Origin: MH13 sp042140245
GTDB taxonomy: Bacteria; Pseudomonadota; Alphaproteobacteria; Rhizobiales; MH13
NCBI RefSeq assembly: GCF_042140245.1
Contig: NZ_CP159483.1
Location: 2,604,001-2,668,000 of the forward strand
DNA: 64,000 nucleotides
Reading direction: 5' to 3'
The translations under genes were made by a program, and so were the position numbers. Under the pieces are notes generated by a model, which saw only the letters and a program-made list of their open reading frames with translations, made no database searches and was not told the DNA's origin. Shown here piece after piece: positions 8,868 through 17,560 of the stretch (the first letter of the stretch is position 1; each line of letters opens with the position of its first letter).

Positions 8868-8924
8868 ACACAAATTGGACCGGCCGTTTGAATCCACGGC
8901 CCTTCATTAGAGTTGCTTTACTAT

Positions 8925-9698
8925 ATGCCATCTTTGAAAGCTACCGAAAGACAAAAATTGATCGTTGATGCGCTCAAAGACTATGGCCGCGTTCGGATTG
9001 ATGACCTGGTGAAGTCGGTGGGTGTTTCCGCCGTGACCATTCGCAACGACCTTGCTCAGCTTGAGCAGGCGCATTTACTGCGTCGCGTCCGAGGAGGCGC
9101 TATTGCAGCTTTCACTAGTCGTCATGATGGTGACGATGGTCTTTCGATGCCAACGCGTTTGAAAGAAAAAGAACGTATTGTGAGTGCTGCTGTCGAGATG
9201 ATTCGAGATGGCGAAACAATGTTCATGTCGAGCGGATCGACAGCCGACCTTCTGGCGGCGAACATTCCATCGATGATCAAAGACTTGGTTGTCGTGACCA
9301 ACTCGATCAACGTTGCGCGCATCTTGGCCGGTCATAGCGGCGTTACTGTTATTGTGACGGGTGGAACGCTAAGGCCGAAGAGCAACTCGTTGGTCTCTCC
9401 GTTGGGTGACGTGTTGCTTCGAGAGATTAATGCTGATCTGGCGCTGCTCAGCGCCTCTGGCGTGCATGAAACCCGAGGCTTCACCAACAGCAGCTGGGCT
9501 GAGGCTGAGGTCACCAAGGCTATGGTGCGAGCAGCCAAGCGGGTGGTTTTTATGGCCGACTACACCAAGATCAACCACATCGCGTCAGCCCGTATCGTTG
9601 AGTTGGGGCGTGCCGATACGTTGATCACCAACAAGGCTGCGCCAGCCGATTTCATGAAAGCTGCGCGTCAAAAAGGCTTGGAAATAGTCGCGACTTAG
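8925..9698 (+). CDS. DeoR/GlpR-family transcriptional regulator
   Basis: 257 residues. An N-terminal winged helix (ATERQKLIVDALKDYGRVRI, then VSAVTIRNDLAQLEQ and LLRRVRGGA) is the DeoR HTH, and a C-terminal sugar-phosphate sensor domain contains MFMSSGSTADLLAANI and VIVTGGTLRPKSNSLV. ATG 8925 is used; an in-frame TTG at 8913 gives four more residues. These repressors release DNA when a phosphorylated sugar binds. It is divergent from the BtpA-SIS-PfkB-amidohydrolase operon, whose phosphorylated intermediate is the likely inducer. Stands alone; no gene follows it within 370 bp on the same strand except a doubtful small ORF. Confidence 0.9.
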   Translation: MPSLKATERQKLIVDALKDYGRVRIDDLVKSVGVSAVTIRNDLAQLEQAHLLRRVRGGAIAAFTSRHDGDDGLSMPTRLKEKERIVSAAVEMIRDGETMFMSSGSTADLLAANIPSMIKDLVVVTNSINVARILAGHSGVTVIVTGGTLRPKSNSLVSPLGDVLLREINADLALLSASGVHETRGFTNSSWAEAEVTKAMVRAAKRVVFMADYTKINHIASARIVELGRADTLITNKAAPADFMKAARQKGLEIVAT

Positions 9699-9749
9699 CC
9701 GTTGGCTTTTTGAGCGCGCAACTTGGGCTTCTGATAATCGGGAGCATTG

Positions 9750-9875
9750 TTGAAACTGTCAGGTTTTAGCACTCAGGCCGGTCCAGCCCGTTCTCTTTGG
9801 TTGCTTGCGGTGAGCCTTCTTGCCAGCGTATCTGCAGTCTTGTCGGTAGCGCTACTCATTTCGAAAACTTCATAA
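9750..9875 (+). CDS. Possible small membrane peptide (doubtful)
   Basis: In the 373-bp gap between the DeoR and GntR genes there is a 41-codon frame starting with TTG 9750 (a second TTG is at 9747), preceded by GGGAG. Residues ~15-38 (SLWLLAVSLLASVSAVLSVA and neighbours) would form one membrane helix followed by Lys. Small size, non-ATG start and absence of a recognised family make this a weak call; the rest of the gap holds only the GntR operator and promoter region. Confidence 0.2.
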   Translation: MKLSGFSTQAGPARSLWLLAVSLLASVSAVLSVALLISKTS

Positions 9876-10006
9876 ACCCTATGGGTTTCGGTCTCGCTGG
9901 CACTGGCGTGCGCCGCGTGTCGTAGGACGTCCAGTTTTTGCACTGACTACACGGAACCTTGAGCCCTTTGGAGTTGGAGAGATCTGCTCTTTGCGTCCGA
10001 GTTCTA

Positions 10007-10032
10007 TTGACATATTATCTGGTATGCCAGAT
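10007..10032 (+). promoter_or_regulatory. GntR operator overlapping a -35-like hexamer
   Basis: TTGACA at 10007-10012 is followed by ATCTGG-TATG-CCAGAT (10017-10032), a perfect 6-bp-arm palindrome containing the TGGTATGCCA core typical of FCD-type GntR operators. It lies 40 bp before the GntR gene start, so the regulator probably represses itself and the downstream TRAP operon; the inducer would be the transported acid or a metabolite. A matching -10 is not obvious. Confidence 0.6.
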
Positions 10033-10071
10033 GGTGGCCCAGAAATCTGGCAAGCGAAAGTTGAACTGTGA

Positions 10072-10740
10072 ATGAGTGCTGACCTAGCCACGAATGCCTA
10101 TGACACGTTGAGAAGCGGCATCCTTACCGGTGCCATTCCCGGCGACACGCTCTGGTCTGACCGAGAGATCGCAGCGCGGATGAATCTATCGCGTACGCCG
10201 GTTCGCGATGCGATGCAGCGGCTGGCTGCAGAGGGTTTGGTCGAGGTGATCCCGCGTAGGGGAACCCGCGTTCTGCCTTTGCTGGCGAGCGACGTGTTGG
10301 AAATTCATCAGATTGCCAAAGCACTTGAGCTGGAAGCGGCTCGCTTGCTGGCGCGGCAAAATGAGCCCGACCTTTTGTCACTGCACCAAGCGGTCGACGA
10401 TATGCACACCGCGTTGGCCGAAGATGATCGGGAAAAATGGGCGCACGCTGACACGCGCTTTCACTTCACCGTTGTCGATCAATGCGGCAACAAGCGGCTT
10501 TCACAGCTTTATCATGCGCAACGCGGGCTAACCGATCGAGCCCGCTACTTTGCGCTCTATCTGCGCCCCTTGCCGCTGAAATCAGCGCAAGAGCATCGCG
10601 CCATGCTGGAGGCTTTGGTTGCTCGCGATGAGGACCAGCTCGCCGCGATCTACACCACCCATTGGGATCGCACGACCGCTGAGCTTGTCGACTTGGTGCA
10701 GAAGCACCAGCCGGTGATGCCCAACATCTCTCAAAAATAA
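10072..10740 (+). CDS. GntR-family regulator, FCD subfamily
   Basis: 222 residues. N-terminal winged helix (ILTGAIPGDTLWSDREIAAR, SRTPVRDAMQRLAAEGLVEV, PRRGTRV) and an all-helical C-terminal FCD ligand domain with metal-site histidines expected around DTRFHFTVV and EHRAMLEAL. These usually sense sugar acids or dicarboxylates. It is the first gene before DctPQM (31-bp gap to dctP) and carries a palindromic operator upstream, so it most likely controls this transporter and the two isomerase genes that follow. Normal length. Confidence 0.9.
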   Translation: MSADLATNAYDTLRSGILTGAIPGDTLWSDREIAARMNLSRTPVRDAMQRLAAEGLVEVIPRRGTRVLPLLASDVLEIHQIAKALELEAARLLARQNEPDLLSLHQAVDDMHTALAEDDREKWAHADTRFHFTVVDQCGNKRLSQLYHAQRGLTDRARYFALYLRPLPLKSAQEHRAMLEALVARDEDQLAAIYTTHWDRTTAELVDLVQKHQPVMPNISQK

Positions 10741-10771
10741 CAAGAACGTCAAAACCCCACGGAGGAATACC

Positions 10772-11761
10772 ATGAAACATTTGAAGCTGACGGCTGCCTT
10801 GCTGGCTGCCACATGTCTTGCAGGCCCGGCGCTTGCGCAGGATGCCACGATCCGCGTCGGCACCGTTGTCTCAGGCGATCACCCTGAAAATGTCGGTGCG
10901 CGCGAGTTCGAGCGCCTGGTTGAAGAGCGTTCTGGCGGAGCGATTGACGTGCGCGTCTTCACCGACAGCCAGCTTGGCAATCAGCGCGAGATGGTCGAGC
11001 AGCTGCGTTCCGGTGATCTTGAAATCACTTGGGTGACGACCGGCTTCTTTGGCTCTTGGGAACCCATCATGGGTGCGCTTGAAATCGGCTATCTGTTTGA
11101 AAACCGGGAACATGCTTTCCGCGCGTTTGAAGGACCGCTGGGCGATGAAGTGGCCGAGCGTGTGGAGCGCCACGGCGTGGAGCTTCTAGGCTTCTATGAA
11201 GCTGGCATGCGGCACATGACCAACTCTGTGCGTGCCATCAATGGTCCGGACGATATTGAAGGGCTTCGTATCCGCACACCGCGTTCAACCTACCATTTGC
11301 GCACGGTTGAGCTGATGGGTGCCAATGCAACACCGATGGCTTTCAATGAGCTTTATACGGCCATGGAACAGGGCGTTGTTGACGGTCAGGAAAACCCGCT
11401 TAGCAACATCTACAATGCCCGCTTTTCTGAAGTGAACGATCATTTGGCGCTGACTGGCCATCTGCATCTCACCCACATGGTTCTTTACTCTGAAGATCTC
11501 TGGGGCGAGCTGCCGGAGGAACATCAAGAGATCGTTCGCCAGGCCGTGCTCGACAGTGCAGTCGTGCAACGAGACAAGGTTGCTGAGGACGATGCAACGC
11601 TGCTCGGTGAGCTAGAAGAGCAGGGCATGCAAGTGACCCGCCCTGATCGCGATGCTCTGGCTGCGGCGGTTGCGCCTCTGCGCGATGATGCAGTTGCCGA
11701 ATTTGGCGAGGATGCAACCCGCTGGATTGAATTGATCGACGCGGCACGGACGGCCAACTAA
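10772..11761 (+). CDS. dctP: TRAP transporter solute-binding protein DctP
   Basis: 329 residues with a Sec signal peptide (MKHLKLTAALLAATCLAGPA, cleavage after ALAQ near residue 23). Family features are the early GAREFERLVEERSGGAIDV region, the central RIRTPRSTYHLRTVELMGAN loop whose Arg binds the substrate carboxylate, and ATPMAFNELYTAMEQGVVDG followed by QENPL. It delivers an organic acid to the DctQM membrane complex in the inner membrane. A good ribosome site (GGAGG) precedes the ATG. The linked sugar isomerases suggest a sugar acid or polyol acid. Confidence 0.92.
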   Translation: MKHLKLTAALLAATCLAGPALAQDATIRVGTVVSGDHPENVGAREFERLVEERSGGAIDVRVFTDSQLGNQREMVEQLRSGDLEITWVTTGFFGSWEPIMGALEIGYLFENREHAFRAFEGPLGDEVAERVERHGVELLGFYEAGMRHMTNSVRAINGPDDIEGLRIRTPRSTYHLRTVELMGANATPMAFNELYTAMEQGVVDGQENPLSNIYNARFSEVNDHLALTGHLHLTHMVLYSEDLWGELPEEHQEIVRQAVLDSAVVQRDKVAEDDATLLGELEEQGMQVTRPDRDALAAAVAPLRDDAVAEFGEDATRWIELIDAARTAN

Positions 11762-11762
11762 C

Positions 11763-12320
11763 TTGCCGCATTCCCCCAAGACCAACATCCTCGGCGTGCT
11801 GTCGCGTGCCGAGGATCGTTTGTTGGCCGCCCTTGGCTGGCTTTTGATCGTGCTGCTTGCTGGTATGGTTGTGGTCGTCAGTTTGCAGGTCGCTTCACGC
11901 TACCTGCTCAACGTCTCGCTGATCTGGTCAGAGGAGGTGGCGCGTCTCTTCTTCATTTCACTGGTCTTTGTCGGCACGGCGGTTTTGGCGCGCCAACGCA
12001 ATCATCTGACTGTCACCATCTTTGTCGACATGTTGCCTGATCGGACGCGTCACCTTGCCGATGCAGCGGCGACGGGCGTCGGGTTGATCTGCTCGTATTT
12101 CTTGGTGCATGGGGCTTGGGCAACGCTTCTGCGTGAGTGGGATCAGCGGACCCCGGCGCTTCAGTTTCCGATGGGCGTGGTGTTCGCGCTTATCCTAGCG
12201 TCTTGCGCCTTGTTGTTGCTCTGGCTTGTCGTAACGATGATTGCAAGTTTGGCCGATGCGGCCCGAGGTGCACCTCATGATCGTAAGGGGCCAGAAACAG
12301 GTCCTGAGGACGCGCCATGA
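11763..12320 (+). CDS. dctQ: TRAP transporter small permease DctQ
   Basis: 185 residues with four predicted membrane helices (about 24-46, 60-78, 96-115, 138-162). The motif SLIWSEEVARLFFISLVFVG after the first helix is the conserved DctQ segment. Starts with TTG one base after the dctP stop; no better start is visible. Its end overlaps dctM by 4 bp. It bridges binding protein and DctM in a sodium-driven symporter. The C-terminal tail of about 20 polar residues is cytoplasmic and unremarkable. Confidence 0.9.
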   Translation: MPHSPKTNILGVLSRAEDRLLAALGWLLIVLLAGMVVVVSLQVASRYLLNVSLIWSEEVARLFFISLVFVGTAVLARQRNHLTVTIFVDMLPDRTRHLADAAATGVGLICSYFLVHGAWATLLREWDQRTPALQFPMGVVFALILASCALLLLWLVVTMIASLADAARGAPHDRKGPETGPEDAP

Positions 12321-13606
12321 CCAGCCTATTGTTGCTTTTTGGCGTGTTTTTTGTTCTGCTCATCATTGGCACACCGATTATTTTCGCGCTGATGGGCGCA
12401 GCTTTGGTCGTGCTCGCCTCCATCGACTTTTTGTCACCGCAGCTTGCCCTACAACGGGTTTATGCTGGGCTCGATAGCTTTCCAATGTTGGCCATTCCGT
12501 TTTTCATGGCTGCCGGTAGCTTGATGGAGCGTGGGGGCATTTCACGACGCTTGGTCAATTTCTCTTCTTATCTTGTCGGTTGGATACGAGGCGGGCTGGG
12601 CCATGTGGCTGTCATCGCCTCAACGATTTTCGCTGGTATTTCCGGCTCAGCCGTCGCTGATACAACCGCCATCGGCTCAACGATGATCCCGATGATGAAG
12701 CGCCGTGGTTTTGATTCCTCCTTTGCCGCGTCTGTTGTGGCAGCCTCCGGCGTGAATGGGCCCGTCATCCCACCCTCGATCCCGCTGGTTCTTTATGGCG
12801 TGATTTCAGGCGTCTCCATTGGTGCGCTGTTCATGGGCGGCATCGTGCCGGGCTTCATGATGACGATTGGCCTGATGGTCCTGATCTATGTGAAAGCGAG
12901 CCGCGGCGACTGGGAGGTTGAAACCGAGCCCTTCTCGATGAGCGGTCTTGGCACGTCGTTTCTTTCGGCCATCGGTGCACTGGTGATGCCGCTGATTATT
13001 GTTGGCGGTATTTTGGGCGGCATTTTTACCGCGACCGAAGCGGCGGTCGTTGCCACAGTCTACGCGCTGATTGCTGGCCTGTTTATCTACCGCGAGCTGT
13101 CATTTTCGCAGCTGCCCACTTTGTTTCGCCAGGCTGCACTGAACACCGCGGTTGTGATGGTCATTGTCGGCGTTGCCAATCTGGTTGGCTATGTTCTGAC
13201 CATCGAGCAGATACCGCTGGCTCTTTCCGATTGGTTTTCCGACAGGATCACCAACGTGCTGTTGCTGCTGCTGGTGATCAACATACTGCTGCTCGTTGCC
13301 GGGTGCTTCCTTGATGGCGGCTCGGCCATCATCGTTTTTGCCCCGGTTCTTTTGCCGGTCACCACAGCCTTTGGCATCGATCCGATTTTCTTTGGTGTGA
13401 TGATGACGGTCAACCTGATGATCGGCACAATTACACCGCCTGTGGGCCTTTCGCTCTACATCGCGGCGGGCATCGCCAACATCTCCATTTTGCAAATCTG
13501 CAAGGCCATTCTGCCGTTTCTGGCGATGCATTTGGTGGTGCTGATTCTGATTACCCTCTTTCCTGACCTGGTGATGTTCATCCCAGATCAAGTCTACGAC
13601 CTCTGA
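12317..13606 (+). CDS. dctM: TRAP transporter large permease DctM
   Basis: 429 residues, the usual size, with roughly 12 hydrophobic segments. Diagnostic pieces include PFFMAAGSLMERGGISRRLV, GHVAVIASTIFAGISGSAVA, NGPVIPPSIPLVLYG and the C-terminal MIGTITPPVGLSLYIAAGIA. It forms the sodium and solute pathway of the transporter. ATGA overlap with dctQ and 17 bp to the next gene place it in the same operon. A second DctM (52931-54208) is encoded later on the opposite strand with similar motifs but its own regulator. Confidence 0.93.
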   Translation: MTSLLLLFGVFFVLLIIGTPIIFALMGAALVVLASIDFLSPQLALQRVYAGLDSFPMLAIPFFMAAGSLMERGGISRRLVNFSSYLVGWIRGGLGHVAVIASTIFAGISGSAVADTTAIGSTMIPMMKRRGFDSSFAASVVAASGVNGPVIPPSIPLVLYGVISGVSIGALFMGGIVPGFMMTIGLMVLIYVKASRGDWEVETEPFSMSGLGTSFLSAIGALVMPLIIVGGILGGIFTATEAAVVATVYALIAGLFIYRELSFSQLPTLFRQAALNTAVVMVIVGVANLVGYVLTIEQIPLALSDWFSDRITNVLLLLLVINILLLVAGCFLDGGSAIIVFAPVLLPVTTAFGIDPIFFGVMMTVNLMIGTITPPVGLSLYIAAGIANISILQICKAILPFLAMHLVVLILITLFPDLVMFIPDQVYDL

Positions 13607-13623
13607 CCTCCAAAGGACGCCTT

Positions 13624-14583
13624 ATGATGTACAAGAACTCGATTTTGTTGGGCACGATTGGTGGTTACCGTGATCGGTTCCATCAGTTCCAAAAAGACCG
13701 CAGCCTGGAAGAGCGGTTGGAGATCGCCAAGACCATTCCGCGTACGCATGGGGTAGAACCTGTTTATCCGCAGGATTTGGGTGCTGATGGGTCAGGTGCA
13801 GCGGCGGTTAAGGCGTCGGGCCTTGCCGTGTCAGCGGTGAACGTGAACATCAAGACAGAGCCGAAATTTCGCGATGGGTCTTTCACCAGCACCGATGCAG
13901 GCCTGCGCGCGGAAACCGTGCAGTACATCAAGACGGCGATGGACCTTGCCGCTGATTTAGGTACGGACATGATCACCGTTTGCCCGCTTATAGATGGCTG
14001 GGACTATGCGTTTCAGGCTGATCACCAGAAGCAGTGGGGCTGGACCATTGAAGCCTTTGCCGCGGCAACCGCTCACCGCTCTGATGTGAAGGTGAGCATT
14101 GAGTACAAGGCCTATGAGAGCCGCAACCACATTGTGATGCCGACAATGGCTAAAACCTTGCACCTGTGTGATCGGGTAGGGGCGCCAAACCTTGGCGTGA
14201 CGATGGATGTCGGTCATGCGCTGATTGCCGGGGAATGTCCGGCGGCTGAGCTTGCTATCGCCCATGATGCGGGCCGCCTCTTCTATGTCCATTTCAACGA
14301 CAATGATCGTGGAGCCGACTGGGATATGCTGCCAGCCTCCGTTCACCTTTGGCAGACGCTCGAAACGCTGCATTACATGCGCCGCATCGGCTACGACGGC
14401 TGGGTTGCCTATGACGTGTTCACGCGCACCGGCGACAATGTGGAAGCGATTGCTTCGACTTTTGAGATCATGGAGGATCTTGAAAAGATTCTGGACAAAC
14501 TCGGCCAAGACACCATCGAAAGCATCATTGCTAGCGGTATGCCGCAGCAGGGCTATCGCGACCTGGTCAAAGGTCTTCTTTAG
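13624..14583 (+). CDS. TIM-barrel sugar-phosphate isomerase/epimerase family protein
   Basis: 319 residues of the xylose-isomerase-like (AP endonuclease 2) fold. Metal and catalytic positions appear in HGVEPVYPQD, VSIEYKAYE, VTMDVGHALIAGE, YVHFNDNDRGADWD and WVAYDVF, where Glu, Asp, His and Glu/Asp ligate one divalent metal. AAAGGA lies 7 bases before ATG 13624. It is followed after one base by another member of the same fold, and both travel with the TRAP transporter, so they probably interconvert or epimerise the imported keto-acid or polyol derivative. Exact substrate unknown. Confidence 0.8.
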   Translation: MMYKNSILLGTIGGYRDRFHQFQKDRSLEERLEIAKTIPRTHGVEPVYPQDLGADGSGAAAVKASGLAVSAVNVNIKTEPKFRDGSFTSTDAGLRAETVQYIKTAMDLAADLGTDMITVCPLIDGWDYAFQADHQKQWGWTIEAFAAATAHRSDVKVSIEYKAYESRNHIVMPTMAKTLHLCDRVGAPNLGVTMDVGHALIAGECPAAELAIAHDAGRLFYVHFNDNDRGADWDMLPASVHLWQTLETLHYMRRIGYDGWVAYDVFTRTGDNVEAIASTFEIMEDLEKILDKLGQDTIESIIASGMPQQGYRDLVKGLL

Positions 14584-14584
14584 G

Positions 14585-15391
14585 ATGGTTCTGGGTCTTG
14601 GCTCATATACGTTCCGTTGGTCAATCGGCCACAAGGGGCTGAACCCGCCCCAACCTCTGTCTGCGTCGGACTTGCTGGATGTAGCCAAGGCGCAAGACCT
14701 TGCTGTGGTTCAGTACGCAGACAATTGCCCGCTGCATCTGTTGAGTGCCGACGAGCTTGCGAGCCTCAAATCCAAGGCCGATGCGTTCGGTATCGCCATC
14801 GAGCTCGGCACGCAGTCGTTCAACGCCCAAGAGGTCGAGGACTACGTCGCTGTCGGACAGAGCGTCGGTGCTAAGATTTTGCGTGTTGCCCTGGACGGTC
14901 CGGACGCGAAAACCCCGATTGTTGATCTCGCCGCTGCTTTTCAAGCGCTACTGCCCAAGGCCAAGGATGCAGGCCTGCGCATCGCGATTGAGAACCATTT
15001 CAACTACCCCTCGCCACGATTGGTACAACTGCTGGACGCCATTGATGATGATGGCGTGGGCGTATGCCTGGATGTTGCCAATTCCATCTGCGCTGGCGAG
15101 TGGCCGATGGAAACTGTGAGTATGCTGGCGACGCACACCATCAACCTGCATCTGAAAGACTATGTGATTGTGCCTGACCCCTATGGCGTCGGCTTCGCCA
15201 TCCATGGCTGTCCATTGGGGAAGGGGCGTACAGACTGCCGTGCTGTGCTTGATGCGATGCCAACGCAGGACATGACCGTTATCATGGAGCATTGGCTGCC
15301 ACGCACCGATGATATGGCGCGCGCGCGCCAGCAAGAGCATGACTGGCTGACGCAAAGTGTCCTCTATGCGCGCAACGAACTGGGTCTCTAA
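14585..15391 (+). CDS. TIM-barrel sugar-phosphate isomerase/epimerase family protein, second
   Basis: 268 residues from ATG 14585, one base after the previous stop; the reading frame is open further upstream but that part lies in another frame of the previous gene. Motifs: IELGTQSF, RIAIENHFNYPSP, GVCLDVANSICAGEW, INLHLKDYV, FAIHGCPLGKG and VIMEHWLP, giving the Glu-Asp-His-Glu metal set. It is divergent in sequence from its neighbour, so the two are likely to act in consecutive steps rather than be recent duplicates. Last gene of the GntR-TRAP operon. Confidence 0.8.
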   Translation: MVLGLGSYTFRWSIGHKGLNPPQPLSASDLLDVAKAQDLAVVQYADNCPLHLLSADELASLKSKADAFGIAIELGTQSFNAQEVEDYVAVGQSVGAKILRVALDGPDAKTPIVDLAAAFQALLPKAKDAGLRIAIENHFNYPSPRLVQLLDAIDDDGVGVCLDVANSICAGEWPMETVSMLATHTINLHLKDYVIVPDPYGVGFAIHGCPLGKGRTDCRAVLDAMPTQDMTVIMEHWLPRTDDMARARQQEHDWLTQSVLYARNELGL

Positions 15392-15612
15392 CTATGAACA
15401 GCCGATCCTGTTATTTAGGCTGGTGAACTGGGTACTCCGTGTTGTATCGAAGGTGCTAGCCCATCCAACGTTGTGTTTGATGTTTCCTCAAGACTTGGTT
15501 GGTTGGCTGCTGTTGAGCATGGTGAGGCAAGCAGGTAGCTTGTATCCCACAGACGCATTGTACGGATTGCGTGCGAAGCGCCCTTCAAGAAACGCCCGCA
15601 ACCAAAAATGGC
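15392..15612. other. Intergenic stretch without recognised gene
   Basis: The 221 bp between the isomerase gene (+) and the TetR gene (-) are convergent gene tails. I see no convincing coding frame and no hairpin followed by a T-run. Confidence 0.5.
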
Positions 15613-16248
15613 CTAGGCTTCAATACCAAGCAGCTTGCGCATGATCGTCAAATGATGGGCTTTGACTGCGGCGATGTCATATTTGGTGTCGGCGATCTCA
15701 AACCCGCTGAACATGGAGCGGCAAAGCGTCAAGTGCACCGCAACGCCGAACAGCGCGTGATCGAGTGTTTCGGGATCCATGGCATCGAACTCGCCAGCTC
15801 GCATCCCACCCTCGACATAGTCTCTGAAGATCACCTGCATCTCCGCCATGAACTCGTCATTGAAGCGCGAGGCGATGTCAGGAAAACGACCGGTCGTTTC
15901 AGCCACGATGGGAGCCATCTTGCCCGCATTGGACTCAACAATGGCGCCATAGACGGCGTCCAGAAGCGGCTTCAGGCGCTGCCGATAAGATAGGTCGTTG
16001 TCGACCGCGGCCTCGCGCATTTGCTCCACATGATCGGCGTAACCACTTTGTAGGCAAGCAAAGAGCACAGCCTCTTTGCCCTCAAAATGATGGTAGAGGC
16101 TGGCCTTTTGAATGCCGGACGCTTTGGCCAGCGCACTCATTGATGTGCCCGAATAGCCCTGCGCCAAGAACAGTTCCGTGGCTGTCTCGACGATCGTGTC
16201 AGCAGTCGACACCAGAACCTCAGCTTTTTTTCGTGTCGGCCTTGCCAC
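15613..16248 (-). CDS. TetR/AcrR-family regulator
   Basis: 211 residues. N-terminal HTH: IVETATELFLAQGYSGTSMS, then ALAKASGIQKASLYHHFEGK, the strongly conserved TetR DNA-binding helix pair. The C-terminal two thirds form a helical ligand-binding domain with no recognisable subgroup. It is transcribed divergently from the RND pump genes, and a perfect palindrome lies between. The standard arrangement is repression of the pump until a toxic compound binds the regulator. Confidence 0.92.
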   Translation of the reverse strand: MARPTRKKAEVLVSTADTIVETATELFLAQGYSGTSMSALAKASGIQKASLYHHFEGKEAVLFACLQSGYADHVEQMREAAVDNDLSYRQRLKPLLDAVYGAIVESNAGKMAPIVAETTGRFPDIASRFNDEFMAEMQVIFRDYVEGGMRAGEFDAMDPETLDHALFGVAVHLTLCRSMFSGFEIADTKYDIAAVKAHHLTIMRKLLGIEA

Positions 16249-16272
16249 GTACTTTTCCTAACCTATAAACCA

Positions 16273-16286
16273 ACCGACCGGTCGGT
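16273..16286. promoter_or_regulatory. TetR operator: perfect 14-bp palindrome
   Basis: ACCGACCGGTCGGT reads identically on both strands and sits 24 bp before the TetR start and 34 bp before the pump adaptor start. Palindromes of this ACCGAC/GTCGGT type are known upstream of TetR-controlled RND pumps. It should regulate both directions. Confidence 0.75.
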
Positions 16287-16320
16287 AGACGACAACAGAG
16301 TTAGTGCGAGGCATATCACA

Positions 16321-17556
16321 ATGCAAGTCATCCCCCCATCCAAGGCTTTGCTTCTGGGTACGAGCCTTTCCTGCCTTTTGGTTTTCTCATCATTTGCCCA
16401 CGCGCAGGACACAACGACAAGCTCTGCTGATGCTGAGCAACAGATGCTTGGGGAAACCGCCCCATCCTTTCTGGAGCAGGCGCTGGCCTTAGTTGGTATC
16501 GGCGCTGAAGATCCAGCTGGGGAAAACACTCCGGTGGAAGATGTCGTTGAAGACACCGCTGAGGAAGTAGGCATCCCCGTCTTGCGCGCGGTGGAACTTG
16601 CGATCCCTGCCGATCAGCAAACCATTCTCCAACGCAATTTTTTTGGCCGCGTGGTCGCCCGAGAAACCGCTGACCTGGCCTTTCCTCTCAATGGAACGCT
16701 GACCACCTTCCCGGTTGAGGAGGGCACAATCGTCGAGCCTGGTCAGTTGCTCGCACAGCTTGATCTGGCACCATTTGAGCGGGCCGTTGAGCGAGCTGAG
16801 CTTCAGCTTCAGCAGGCAGAGCGCAATCTGGAGCGTGCGCAGGAACTGGCCCGGCAAAATGTTGGCCCGCGCACCCAGGCCGAGGATGCAGAGACTGCCA
16901 GAGACCTGGCCGACGTGGCTCTGCGTGAGGCGCGGGATGCATTGGAAGACGCGACCATTACCGCACCCTACCGTGGATTGATCGCTGAGCGGTTGATCGC
17001 CAATCATGTGATCATTGCGCCGGGCTCACCGGTGGTACGCATCCATGATGTGTCCCAAATGCGTGTCGAGATTGATGTGCCTGAGCGGCTGATTCAGCGC
17101 TTCCCGTATGTCGATCGGGTGACCTTCACTGCTCACCCCTTGGGCTTTGAGGAGCCAATCGAACTATCCATCGTTGAGTTTCAGGCACAAACGCAGCGGG
17201 TTGGTCAAAGCTACCGGTTCAGCCTGGCTTTGCCTGATGTATCGTCATCGTCCCTTCTGCCGGGCAGTTCACTGACCGTTACGGCAGCTCTGCCGCAGCC
17301 AACACCCTCACTCATCCTGCCTACCACGGCCATCGCCGCCGATGAGAATCGCGATCCTTACGTCATGGTTTTCGAGCCGACAGGCGCTGAGGAAGGCGTG
17401 GTGCGCGCGGTGGATGTCAATGTCACCAGCTTGGATGGCACCAGTTTTGAAGTCACCGGTCTGTCTGCCGATACGGAGATCGTCAATGTGGGCGCACATC
17501 TGCTGCGCGATGGCCAAGCCGTTCGCCGTTACACCGGCCTGAAAGTTGAGGAATAG
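16321..17556 (+). CDS. RND efflux periplasmic adaptor (membrane fusion protein)
   Basis: 411 residues. An N-terminal hydrophobic signal (about residues 8-27, ending FAHAQ) is followed by an unusual acidic linker of about 60 residues before the first lipoyl half. Then ADLAFPLNGTLTTFPVEEGT, GQLLAQLD, a coiled hairpin (ERAELQLQQAERNLERAQEL), the second lipoyl half ATITAPYRGLIAERLI, and the beta-barrel region. No lipobox Cys is seen, so it is anchored by its signal segment or soluble. It links the RND permease to an outer-membrane channel, which is not encoded here. Confidence 0.9.
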   Translation: MQVIPPSKALLLGTSLSCLLVFSSFAHAQDTTTSSADAEQQMLGETAPSFLEQALALVGIGAEDPAGENTPVEDVVEDTAEEVGIPVLRAVELAIPADQQTILQRNFFGRVVARETADLAFPLNGTLTTFPVEEGTIVEPGQLLAQLDLAPFERAVERAELQLQQAERNLERAQELARQNVGPRTQAEDAETARDLADVALREARDALEDATITAPYRGLIAERLIANHVIIAPGSPVVRIHDVSQMRVEIDVPERLIQRFPYVDRVTFTAHPLGFEEPIELSIVEFQAQTQRVGQSYRFSLALPDVSSSSLLPGSSLTVTAALPQPTPSLILPTTAIAADENRDPYVMVFEPTGAEEGVVRAVDVNVTSLDGTSFEVTGLSADTEIVNVGAHLLRDGQAVRRYTGLKVEE

Positions 17557-17560
17557 TCCG

